Assembly: GCA_030625995.1 (NCBI GenBank) | Contig: DAOUPU010000108.1 | Coordinates: 1-7,904, forward strand | Source of the DNA: Flavobacteriaceae bacterium | GTDB lineage: Bacteria; Bacteroidota; Bacteroidia; Flavobacteriales; Flavobacteriaceae | Length of the DNA stretch: 7,904 nucleotides | Direction of reading: 5' to 3' | Shown here: piece after piece, positions 1 to 6,389 of the stretch | How the letters are laid out: every line of letters begins with the position of its first letter | Numbering within the stretch: position 1 is the stretch's first letter | Notes under the pieces: model-generated | Database searches by the model: none | What the model saw: only the letters and a program-made list of their open reading frames with translations | Told to the model about the DNA's origin: nothing | Made by a program: the position numbers and the translations under genes

Positions 1-1457
1 TATTCATCATGTCAGATGATCATACTTCTCAGGCATGGGGTATTTATGGCGGTGTGTTGAAAGATTATGTCCAAAATGTAAATATCAAACGATTGGCGGA
101 TGAGGGCATAGTTTTAAACAATAGTTTTTGCACAAACTCTATTTGCGTACCTAGCAGAGCATCAATTCTAACCGGTCAGTATTCCAATAAAAATGGGGTC
201 TACACTTTAAGTGATGCACTTGATCCGGATAGTTTGAACATTGCAAAAATTTTGCAGGAAAAAGGATATAAAACGGCTCTAATTGGCAAGTGGCATTTAA
301 AAAAAGAACCCTCTGGATTTGATTATTACAATGTATTGCATGACCAGGGGCGCTATTGGGATCCAATATTAAGGACGAATGAAAACTTCAACAAAGAAGC
401 AACGGAATGGGATGTTCACGAGGGATTTTCAACGGATGTTATTACCGATCTGTCTCTGAGTTGGTTAGATACCATTGATAAAAAGGAACCATTCCTATTG
501 ATGTGCCATTTTAAAGCAACTCATGAACCTTTTGATTACCCGGAAAGATTTAATGATCTATATAAAGATATTATAATCCCGGAGCCGGAAAATCTGTTGG
601 ATTTTTCACCGGTGACCACAGGAAGAAGTTTTGTTGGTCAAAAACTGGAAAATCTGGAATGGCGTTGGAAACAAGCTACAAAAGACCCGGATGCCTGGTG
701 GTGTAAATATCCCGGGCTACCCTTTGTTACTGAAGGAATGGACAGTATTGCTATAAGAAAATATACTTACCAAAAATTGGTCAAGGATTTTATGCGTTCC
801 GGGGCTGCAATTGACGATAATATAGGTAGAATATTGGATTATTTGGAGGAGTCCGGACTAGCTGAGAATACTGTTGTTATCTATACGGCTGATCAGGGGT
901 ATTTTTTAGGGGAGCATGGTTTTTTTGATAAAAGATTAATTTATGAAGAATCATTGAGAATGCCTTTTGTAATTAGATATCCAAAAGAAATTCCGGCAGG
1001 AAAACGATTGGATGACATTATTCTAAATATAGATTTTGCTGCCTTATTTGCCGATTATGCTGATGTAAAAATTCCTGCGACCATGCAGGGGAGAAGCTTT
1101 AGAAAAAATCTTATAGGAGAAACTCCGGCAGATTGGAGGAAAACTGCCTATTATAGATATTGGCAACATGCACCGGTAAGGCCGGGACATTTCGGAATAA
1201 GGAATGAGCGGTATAAACTGGCGTTTTTTTACGGGCTGCCACTAAACATGACCGGTGTTTCAAAAAAGACAACGATGCCGGCTTGGGAGTTTTATGATCT
1301 GTTGGAAGACCCACATGAAAATAAGAATGCTTATGATAATCCAATGTATGCAGACATTATCATTGAAATGAAAAAGGAATTATTCGAGCAGAGAGAGCTC
1401 TACGGAGATACTGATGAAAATTATCCCGTTATCCAAGAAATGTTAGGTCAGAATTAA
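1..1457 (+). CDS. S1-family sulfatase, 5'-truncated by window edge
   Basis: Formylglycine-dependent sulfatase that would hydrolyse sulfate esters on a carbohydrate in the periplasm or at the cell surface. The frame is open to the left edge: the codons before the ATG at base 9 read F-I, giving FIMSDDH, which matches internal FIMSDDH of the next gene. The ATG is therefore not the real start and about 55-60 N-terminal residues are missing. Counting from that Met: metal-binding D3-D4; the sulfatase signature with the cysteine converted to formylglycine at C46 (CVPSR, 46-50); GKWHL at 93-97; H167/K169/H172; A-D-Q-G at 294-297 (D295 and Q296 as metal ligands); GEHGFFDKR at 301-309 with H303 and K308. 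The C-terminal subdomain carries HFGIRNERYKL and WEFYDLLEDP. It is complete at the 3' end. Valine follows the cysteine, where Ser/Thr/Ala/Cys/Gly is usual, but the CxPSR core is intact. Substrate and S1 subfamily cannot be assigned from sequence alone. Confidence 0.95.
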   Translation, partial: FIMSDDHTSQAWGIYGGVLKDYVQNVNIKRLADEGIVLNNSFCTNSICVPSRASILTGQYSNKNGVYTLSDALDPDSLNIAKILQEKGYKTALIGKWHLKKEPSGFDYYNVLHDQGRYWDPILRTNENFNKEATEWDVHEGFSTDVITDLSLSWLDTIDKKEPFLLMCHFKATHEPFDYPERFNDLYKDIIIPEPENLLDFSPVTTGRSFVGQKLENLEWRWKQATKDPDAWWCKYPGLPFVTEGMDSIAIRKYTYQKLVKDFMRSGAAIDDNIGRILDYLEESGLAENTVVIYTADQGYFLGEHGFFDKRLIYEESLRMPFVIRYPKEIPAGKRLDDIILNIDFAALFADYADVKIPATMQGRSFRKNLIGETPADWRKTAYYRYWQHAPVRPGHFGIRNERYKLAFFYGLPLNMTGVSKKTTMPAWEFYDLLEDPHENKNAYDNPMYADIIIEMKKELFEQRELYGDTDENYPVIQEMLGQN

Positions 1458-1468
1458 AAATGACATTT

Positions 1469-1496
1469 AAAACCTGCAGTAAGCCTCGGTTTTTTT
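1469..1496 (+). terminator. weak terminator-like hairpin after first sulfatase
   Basis: The arms AAAACC (1469-1474) and GGTTTT (1488-1493) are complementary across a 13-base loop and run into a T-tract (1490-1496). The stem is only six pairs, four of them A-T, so termination here would be inefficient at best. It could be a decayed copy of the GC-rich palindromes seen elsewhere in the window. Readthrough into the second sulfatase is likely. Confidence 0.3.
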
Positions 1497-1548
1497 GTAG
1501 AAAAACGAAACCATACAAGGAACATGAAATATATACGAATCTAAATCT

Positions 1549-3174
1549 ATGATCAATAATATTATAATAATAGACATTTTAGGCAAGACGAAGATATACT
1601 TAAAGATATTGACCCCATTACGATGTTTCGTTTTATCTTTTGGGCTGATTTCTCTATTCACTTTTTCAAGTTGTCAAAAAAAGGAAAGCATAAAGCAGGA
1701 TGATCGTCCGAATATTCTTTTTATCATGAGTGACGATCATTCCTATCAGACACTTAGTGCCTACGAAAATACTTATTTGCAGACCCCAAACTTAGATAGA
1801 ATTGCTAAGGAAGGAGTTCTGTTTCAAAATAGTTTTGTTAGCAACTCAATTTGTGGGCCAAGTAGAGCAGTTTTATTAACCGGTAAACACAGTCATATCA
1901 ATGGACAAATAAATAATTCAGTAACTTTTGATAGTTTACAGCCCACTTTTCCAAAATTGTTGCAAAAAGCAGGTTATCAAACCGCCTTAATTGGAAAATG
2001 GCACTTACGAAGCGAACCTACGGGTTTTGATTACTACGATCGTCTTATTGGCCAGGGTGATTATTATAATAGTCCGTTTATATTGAACGGTCGTAAAACA
2101 GAATCCAAAGGCTATGTTACTGATGTGATTACTGATAAAAGTATCGAATGGTTGAATAACAGAGATACCAGCAAACCATTTTCTTTAATGGTGCATCACA
2201 AAGCAGTGCACAGAGTATGGATGCCTAAAACAACTGATTTTGAGCTATTTGACACAATAAACTTTGAGGTTCCCGAAACTTTTTTTGACGACTATACCGG
2301 TAGGGTAGCAGCTCACCATCAAAAAATGAGTATCGAAAGAGATATGGATCTGGTTTATGATCTAAAAATGTTAGATCAGGATGGTGAGATAAAAACTGCC
2401 TATAGAAAAATGTTCGAACGGATGATATCCAGATTAACACCTGAACAAAGAAAGGAATGGGATGCCTATTACGATCCTATCATAGCAGAATTCAAAAAAA
2501 ATGGTTTGGAGGGTAAAGAGTTGGCACTATGGAAATATAAGAGATATATGCAAGATTATTTACGTTGTATTTATTCTTTAGATCAAAATGTTGGCAGGAT
2601 TTTAGATTATTTAGATGAGAATAACTTAACAGACAACACTATCGTAGTTTATACATCGGATCAAGGCTTCTATATGGGCGAGCATGGTTGGTTTGACAAA
2701 CGTTTTATGTACGAGGAATCGTTAAGAACCCCATTATTAATGAGGGTGCCAAAGAAATACGGCGGTGTCAGGGGTGAAATTTCAAAAATGGTTCAAAACA
2801 TAGATTATGCACCGACGTTTTTAGATTATGCCGGAGTAGACATTCCTAAAGAAATTCAAGGAAAATCGTTAAAGCCATTACTGACAGGTGAAAAAGAAAC
2901 TGATTGGCGAGACGCTATTTATTATCATTATTATGAATACCCTAATGAACACATGGTTGTTCGACATTATGGGATAAGAACGGATCGCTATAAGCTGATT
3001 CATTTTTACGATAAAATTTATGACGGATGGGAACTGTATGATCTTAAAAATGATCCCGGTGAAATGCTGAATGTGTACAATGATTTAAGCTATGAGATGA
3101 CTGTGATAGAACTAAAAGACAGACTCTCAGAATTGCAGACAGAATATAAAGATTTGGATAGATCAACTTATTAA
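1549..3174 (+). CDS. S1-family sulfatase, predicted lipoprotein
   Basis: Second formylglycine-dependent sulfatase, 541 aa, full length for the family. A hydrophobic segment at residues 26-41 ends in F-S-S-C42-Q-K-K, a Bacteroidota-style lipobox, so the enzyme is probably a lipid-anchored envelope protein. Catalytic features: D62-D63 in FIMSDDH; C102 in SICGPSR, a full match to the sulfatase signature; GKWHL at 149-153; H216-H217-K218 and H221; S-D-Q-G at 370-373 (D371, Q372); GEHGWFDKR at 377-385 with H379 and K384. Residues about 297-345 (LTPEQRKEW, then WKYKRYMQDYLRC) form a helical insert with no counterpart in the first sulfatase; this block occurs in sulfatases often annotated as N-acetylglucosamine-6-sulfatase-like, but that does not prove the substrate. 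It lies 91 bp after its paralogue and 37 bp before a histidine kinase. The ATG at 1549 gives an unusually long hydrophilic N-region; a TTG at 1609 would give a 22-residue signal peptide including the cysteine. Confidence 0.95.
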   Translation: MINNIIIIDILGKTKIYLKILTPLRCFVLSFGLISLFTFSSCQKKESIKQDDRPNILFIMSDDHSYQTLSAYENTYLQTPNLDRIAKEGVLFQNSFVSNSICGPSRAVLLTGKHSHINGQINNSVTFDSLQPTFPKLLQKAGYQTALIGKWHLRSEPTGFDYYDRLIGQGDYYNSPFILNGRKTESKGYVTDVITDKSIEWLNNRDTSKPFSLMVHHKAVHRVWMPKTTDFELFDTINFEVPETFFDDYTGRVAAHHQKMSIERDMDLVYDLKMLDQDGEIKTAYRKMFERMISRLTPEQRKEWDAYYDPIIAEFKKNGLEGKELALWKYKRYMQDYLRCIYSLDQNVGRILDYLDENNLTDNTIVVYTSDQGFYMGEHGWFDKRFMYEESLRTPLLMRVPKKYGGVRGEISKMVQNIDYAPTFLDYAGVDIPKEIQGKSLKPLLTGEKETDWRDAIYYHYYEYPNEHMVVRHYGIRTDRYKLIHFYDKIYDGWELYDLKNDPGEMLNVYNDLSYEMTVIELKDRLSELQTEYKDLDRSTY

Positions 3175-3211
3175 TAATTTCTTTTAAAAAGATTATTTAA
3201 AACGTTTAATA

Positions 3212-4291
3212 ATGTCTTGGATTAGTAAAAAATTAAGTTTGAATATTAAAAAAGAATACGAAATAACCTTAAGATATCATATAATCTTTTGGACAATTTA
3301 TTTCTTGTTTAACACTTTTAGATGGGGTATTTATTTCAATGATTATTTGTATTCTTTAAAAACAAATATTATTGGGTTTCCAATTCATATGACATTAGTT
3401 TATTTGAACATATATGTTCTTATGCCAATTTTTGTTTTTAGAAAAAAGTATTTCTCCTATGTGCTAATAACATTATCTGTTATCTTTTTAATGGTTTTGA
3501 CTAAATTTAATTTAACCTATTTTCTGGTGAGCACAGAGGTTTGGCCGGAAGGACCAGAGACAATTAGTAGCATAACTCTCAATTATACAATTGATATGAT
3601 GATAGGTGAGTTGTACGTAATGACCTTTGTAACAGCGATTAAAATAACTATGGATTGGTTAGTTGAACACAAAAGGTTAAATGACCTGGAGAAATTACAA
3701 CTAGAAACAGAGCTTCAATTTTTACGGACACAGGTGTCACCACACTTTTTCTTGAATACGTTAAACAATATTTATGCTTTGGCAATAGAAAAATCAGCGA
3801 GAACACCTAAAGTTATTATTAAACTCTCTGAATTAATGAAGTATATGCTTTATGAAACAAAGGTCAAACGTCTTAGTTTGGAAAAAGAAATCCTTTGTAT
3901 CCAAAATTATTTGGATTTGGAGAGAATTAGATCCGGAGAGAAGCTGGAAATTGAAATGGAGATTTCAGGAGAAATTGAAAATAAAACCATTGCACCAATG
4001 CTCATTTTATCTTTTGTGGAGAATGCCTTTAAGCATGGAGTAAATAAAAATATTAGGCCTGTAACGATAAAAATTAATTTTAATATTGAGGGAGATTTTC
4101 TGTATTTTTCAATCACTAATCCTAAACCAGCCATAATCGAATTTAATAAAAGAACCAAGCCTTCAGGTGGGATCGGGCTTGAAAATGTAAAAAAAAGATT
4201 AGCTTTAGGGTATAAATCAAACGAATATAATCTAAATATTAAGGATCAAAAGGATATTTTTGTGGTTGAATTAAAAATAAAAGTGCAGTGA
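3212..4291 (+). CDS. LytS-type membrane sensor histidine kinase
   Basis: Sensor kinase of the His_kinase (PF06580) / LytS-YehU type, 359 aa, expected in the inner membrane. Four hydrophobic helices lie at about 22-41, 52-76, 80-106 and 124-147. A charged, coiled-coil-like linker (about 150-172) leads to the phosphoacceptor region QVSPHFFLNTLNN, with H178 as the likely phosphorylated histidine. The ATP-binding half shows an N-box (VENAFKHG, 269-276, N271) and a G-box (SGGIGLENVKKRL, 318-330). There is no separate periplasmic sensor domain, so the signal is probably sensed within or at the membrane. The motif reads SPHFFLN where NPHFLFN is commonest, which is still a plausible active site. The gene starts 37 bp after the second sulfatase with no recognisable promoter or terminator between, so co-transcription is possible. 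The next gene encodes a LytTR regulator, the usual partner class for this kinase family; its ligand is unknown. Confidence 0.95.
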   Translation: MSWISKKLSLNIKKEYEITLRYHIIFWTIYFLFNTFRWGIYFNDYLYSLKTNIIGFPIHMTLVYLNIYVLMPIFVFRKKYFSYVLITLSVIFLMVLTKFNLTYFLVSTEVWPEGPETISSITLNYTIDMMIGELYVMTFVTAIKITMDWLVEHKRLNDLEKLQLETELQFLRTQVSPHFFLNTLNNIYALAIEKSARTPKVIIKLSELMKYMLYETKVKRLSLEKEILCIQNYLDLERIRSGEKLEIEMEISGEIENKTIAPMLILSFVENAFKHGVNKNIRPVTIKINFNIEGDFLYFSITNPKPAIIEFNKRTKPSGGIGLENVKKRLALGYKSNEYNLNIKDQKDIFVVELKIKVQ

Positions 4292-4304
4292 AACGAACAT
4301 GAAT

Positions 4305-4331
4305 AAACCCGCCTGCCGGACGGGCAGGTTT
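4305..4331 (+). repeat. GC-rich palindromic repeat, copy A (hairpin H1)
   Basis: Imperfect palindrome 13 bases after the kinase stop codon. Its core CCTGCC (4312-4317) pairs with GGCAGG (4323-4328). In an alternative fold, outer AAACC/GGTTT ends plus GCC(T)G/CGGGC pair around mismatches. It shares the 12-mer CCCGCCTGCCGG (4308-4319) with the copy near 7713. It is much more GC-rich than its surroundings, as expected for a dispersed extragenic element of Flavobacteriia. The assignment to a dispersed family is inference. Confidence 0.75.
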
Positions 4332-4369
4332 AATCAATAATTTCACAAAAAGAAATGATTAAATTTTTT
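4329..4369 (+). terminator. candidate intrinsic terminator downstream of histidine kinase (hairpin H2)
   Basis: TTTAATC (4329-4335) pairs with GATTAAA (4357-4363), and ATTTC (4340-4344) pairs with GAAAT (4352-4356). They are separated on the left arm by a four-base bulge and close a seven-base loop. Six T residues follow directly (4364-4369), the layout of a rho-independent terminator. The stem is A/T-rich and so weak. Its first three bases are also the last bases of the preceding GC-rich hairpin, so the two structures compete for them. Confidence 0.5.
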
Positions 4370-4373
4370 ATGA

Positions 4374-4400
4374 GAGAGCGAAGCGATTACCTACGTTCTC
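4374..4400 (+). other. stem-loop between kinase and regulator (hairpin H3)
   Basis: GAGAGCG (4374-4380) pairs with CGTTCTC (4394-4400) to give a seven-pair stem with one G-U wobble and a 13-base loop. It abuts the perfect palindrome that follows, with no base between them. No function is recognised; it is listed because it fills the gap between the other structured elements. Confidence 0.45.
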
Positions 4401-4428
4401 AAACCTGCCTGCTAGCAGGCAGGTTTTT
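4401..4428 (+). repeat. perfect 26-bp palindrome, copy B (hairpin H4), terminator-like
   Basis: AAACCTGCCTGCT (4401-4413) is followed immediately by its exact reverse complement (4414-4426), and five T residues run from 4424 to 4428. As RNA this would be a very stable hairpin ending in a U-tract, so it could act as a terminator or 3'-end stabiliser. As DNA it belongs with the CCTGCC-type palindromes found twice more in this window. It lies 39 bases upstream of the response-regulator ATG, an odd place for an efficient terminator if the kinase and regulator were one operon. Confidence 0.85.
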
Positions 4429-4467
4429 AATTAATTTAATATCATATAATTACAAAATTTTAAACGT

Positions 4468-5169
4468 ATGAAAATAAGGAGTTTAATAATTGATGATGAG
4501 CCTTTGGCAATTAAGGTCATTGAAAGCTATTTACAGGAATTTGGAGGTATCCAAGTAGTTGGAACATTTAACAATGCCTTAGATGCTTTAAATTTTTTAA
4601 AGGATGAAAATGTAGATTTAATTTTTTTAGACATCAACATGCCTTTGTTGGATGGATTAAGTTTTATTCAAGTTTTAGAAGATAAACCGTTGATCATTAT
4701 TACCAGTGCACACAAGGAGTTTGCCGTGGAAACCTATGAATTGGAGGTACTTGATTATTTAGTGAAACCAATAAGCTTTCCGAGATTTGTTAAATCTATT
4801 AATAGAGCAATAAAGACTCTAGATGGTAAAAAGCACTCAGGACATGATCTTCATGATCGACCACATATATTTGTTAAAGTAGATAAAAAAAAGCTTCAAA
4901 AAATATTTTTAGATGAAATTTTAGTGGTGGAAAGTTTAAAGGATTATTTAAAAATAAACACTTTAACCAATAAATACATTATTCACCAGACATTGAGTAG
5001 TTTTACAAGTCAATTACCCGATAATTTTATAAGAATACACAGATCGTATACTATATCTTTGGATAAGGTAGATGTTGTGGAAGGAAACAGTATAGAAATA
5101 GATGGTATTCGTTATACCATTGGGAGAACTTATATAGAGGAGGTTAAAGGTAAAATTTTAAAGTCGTAA
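4468..5169 (+). CDS. LytTR-family response regulator
   Basis: DNA-binding response regulator, 233 aa, the usual length for receiver plus LytTR proteins (LytR/AlgR/AgrA type). The receiver domain spans about 1-120: acidic pocket D9-D10, phosphoacceptor D55 in FLDINMP, T79 in IITSA, and K100-P101 in DYLVKP. The C-terminal LytTR domain (about 132-233) shows FVKVDKKKLQKI, DEILVVESLKDYLKI, then FIRIHRSYTISLDKV and a terminal RTYIEEVKGKI, all typical of the fold. It is probably phosphorylated by the LytS-type kinase just upstream and would then act as a transcription factor. The two genes are separated by 176 bp packed with stem-loops, unlike the close or overlapping arrangement common for such pairs, so the regulator may be made at a different level from the kinase or have its own promoter. 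Targets are unknown; the adjacent sulfatases are one guess. Confidence 0.96.
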   Translation: MKIRSLIIDDEPLAIKVIESYLQEFGGIQVVGTFNNALDALNFLKDENVDLIFLDINMPLLDGLSFIQVLEDKPLIIITSAHKEFAVETYELEVLDYLVKPISFPRFVKSINRAIKTLDGKKHSGHDLHDRPHIFVKVDKKKLQKIFLDEILVVESLKDYLKINTLTNKYIIHQTLSSFTSQLPDNFIRIHRSYTISLDKVDVVEGNSIEIDGIRYTIGRTYIEEVKGKILKS

Positions 5170-5270
5170 GAATCTTGTAACCCGATGATTACCATTTCTG
5201 TAGATTTTACTTCTATATAAAGTTCTCAAGGTTTCGATTTTCCGATAGTAGCGTTTAAAAAATTTTTATA

Positions 5271-5294
5271 TACCTGACTTTTTAGGTAAATTTG
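5271..5294 (+). promoter_or_regulatory. candidate Bacteroidota -7 promoter element with overlapping inverted repeat
   Basis: TAAATTTG (5287-5294) matches the Bacteroidota -7 consensus TAnnTTTG and lies 19 bases before the ATG at 5314. This would place transcription start about 10-15 bases upstream of the gene. I find no clear TTG-type -33 element at the expected spacing. An inverted repeat, TACCT (5271-5275) and AGGTA (5284-5288), overlaps the start of the -7 element and could be an operator or chance. Confidence 0.45.
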
Positions 5295-5313
5295 AAGAAT
5301 TAAAATTTATTTG

Positions 5314-5793
5314 ATGAAAATTTACATTTACGGACTATTATTGTTTTTTATTTTTTCGTGTACTACGACCAGAGTTGTGAATAATACAAGTGAAAGCAGT
5401 ATTACCGGATCTTGGAAACTTACCGTTATAGAGCAACCTGCAGAAGAGAGTACTGTTAAAACACCTTTGTTTGATGTTCCTACTTTGACTTGTCTGGAGG
5501 GAAGTGTATGGCATTTTAATGATGATAAGACCTCTGGTACAATTACCTTGAACGGATCAAGTTGTATAAAAAGCCTTAGAGAAATACATTGGTTAATTTA
5601 TGAACCGGGAGATGGAACCGTGAATTTTCAATTTAAATATGTAGCAACTGATGAAGAGACACCAAAGATCAACGCTAAAGGCTATCAAACAAAGATCGAC
5701 AAAATGGATGGTTCTGTTATGGTGATGCATACCAAATCTAGTAAGGACATTTCCTCAACAACAACGCTTACCTTCAACAAAATAATACCATAG
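5314..5793 (+). CDS. lipocalin-like lipoprotein
   Basis: Small predicted lipoprotein, 159 aa from the ATG at 5314; an in-frame TTG at 5311 would add one residue and is less likely. The N-terminus MKIYIYGLLLFFIFSC is a short type II signal with C16 as the lipidated cysteine, followed by T-T-T. The mature part begins with GSWKLTVIEQP and continues through alternating hydrophobic beta strands, including SVWHFNDDKTSGTITL, EIHWLIYEPGDG and VNFQFKYVA, ending at TTTLTFNKI. The G-x-W-K-L opening, the W-x-F-x-x-D strand and the overall length fit the lipocalin-like family of Bacteroidota lipoproteins (Lipocalin_4-like), which form small beta-barrels of mostly unknown ligand. Two cysteines, in LTCLEG and SSCIKS, could form a disulfide. 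It lies 144 bp after the regulator behind a candidate promoter and 12 bp before another exported protein. Family assignment is moderately sure; function is unknown. Confidence 0.85.
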   Translation: MKIYIYGLLLFFIFSCTTTRVVNNTSESSITGSWKLTVIEQPAEESTVKTPLFDVPTLTCLEGSVWHFNDDKTSGTITLNGSSCIKSLREIHWLIYEPGDGTVNFQFKYVATDEETPKINAKGYQTKIDKMDGSVMVMHTKSSKDISSTTTLTFNKIIP

Positions 5794-5805
5794 TATCCTA
5801 ACCAA

Positions 5806-6339
5806 ATGAAAATCAATCGAACGGTATTTTATACTCTTTCAGTATTTTTCCTCTTGACAAATGTGTTGCTGGCCCAATCTAAAAAAACGGATTCCATTGG
5901 TAATTTTTATGTTATTGATAATCATTTAATGTGGCAAAAATACTACGATCTTGACGATGTGAACGAGTTAGATGAATATTTAAAGAGTAATCATTTTACC
6001 TCTTCTTTAGATATTTTGAATTACAAAACTTCTGCACAGAGCAATTTATCCTATGTAGACGGCAACAATTTACCTCAATATACCAACGAAGGATTTAAAG
6101 CCTTTATAATTATTGATATTATTCAGGATAGGGTTCGTGTTACTGTAAGGGATATTATTTTTCCAAAGTATATACAAACGGCATATTACAATGGGTTCAA
6201 AGATCAGCGGGGCGGTACTCTGGATCATTATATATTACGAACCGCAGATCATGAGATCAAAAGAAATAGCGGCACATATAATATACTCGATACTTTTGAC
6301 AATAGCTTTGAAGCAGCATTTAATTTAAATGGGGAATAG
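5806..6339 (+). CDS. secreted protein, DUF4468-like, function unknown
   Basis: Exported protein of 177 aa. Residues 1-23 form a classical Sec signal peptide: MKIN-R, a hydrophobic core to about residue 20, then LLA|QSKK as the likely cleavage site. The mature protein has an early WQKYYDLDDVNELDEYLKSN segment, a central stretch about residues 64-90, and a beta-rich FKAFIIIDIIQDRVRVTVRDIIF at about 97-119. A W-x-K strand and helix followed by a basic R-V-R-V-T-V-x-D-I strand resembles DUF4468 proteins with a TBP-like fold, found in secreted Bacteroidota proteins. This is pattern recognition, not a confirmed hit. There are no cysteines and no catalytic motif. It starts 12 bp after the lipocalin-like lipoprotein and probably shares its transcript, so the two may act in the same envelope process. 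It converges on the thiolase gene, with 50 bp between stop codons and no clear terminator hairpin. Confidence 0.85.
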   Translation: MKINRTVFYTLSVFFLLTNVLLAQSKKTDSIGNFYVIDNHLMWQKYYDLDDVNELDEYLKSNHFTSSLDILNYKTSAQSNLSYVDGNNLPQYTNEGFKAFIIIDIIQDRVRVTVRDIIFPKYIQTAYYNGFKDQRGGTLDHYILRTADHEIKRNSGTYNILDTFDNSFEAAFNLNGE

Positions 6340-6389
6340 ATAGCTGTGATATTCCAGAGCGGTGTTAGATGAGTTGAATAAAACCCACA

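Noticed and set aside
1467..1661. 64-codon - strand frame across the intersulfatase gap.
   Set aside because: It overlaps the signal-peptide region of the second sulfatase, and its translation is low-complexity with no recognisable motif.
3907..4158. 83-codon - strand frame inside the kinase.
   Set aside because: It is antisense to the conserved N-box region of the kinase; a shadow frame.
4299..4340. 13-codon + frame starting eight bases after the kinase stop.
   Set aside because: It consists mainly of the GC-rich palindrome translated; nothing supports expression.
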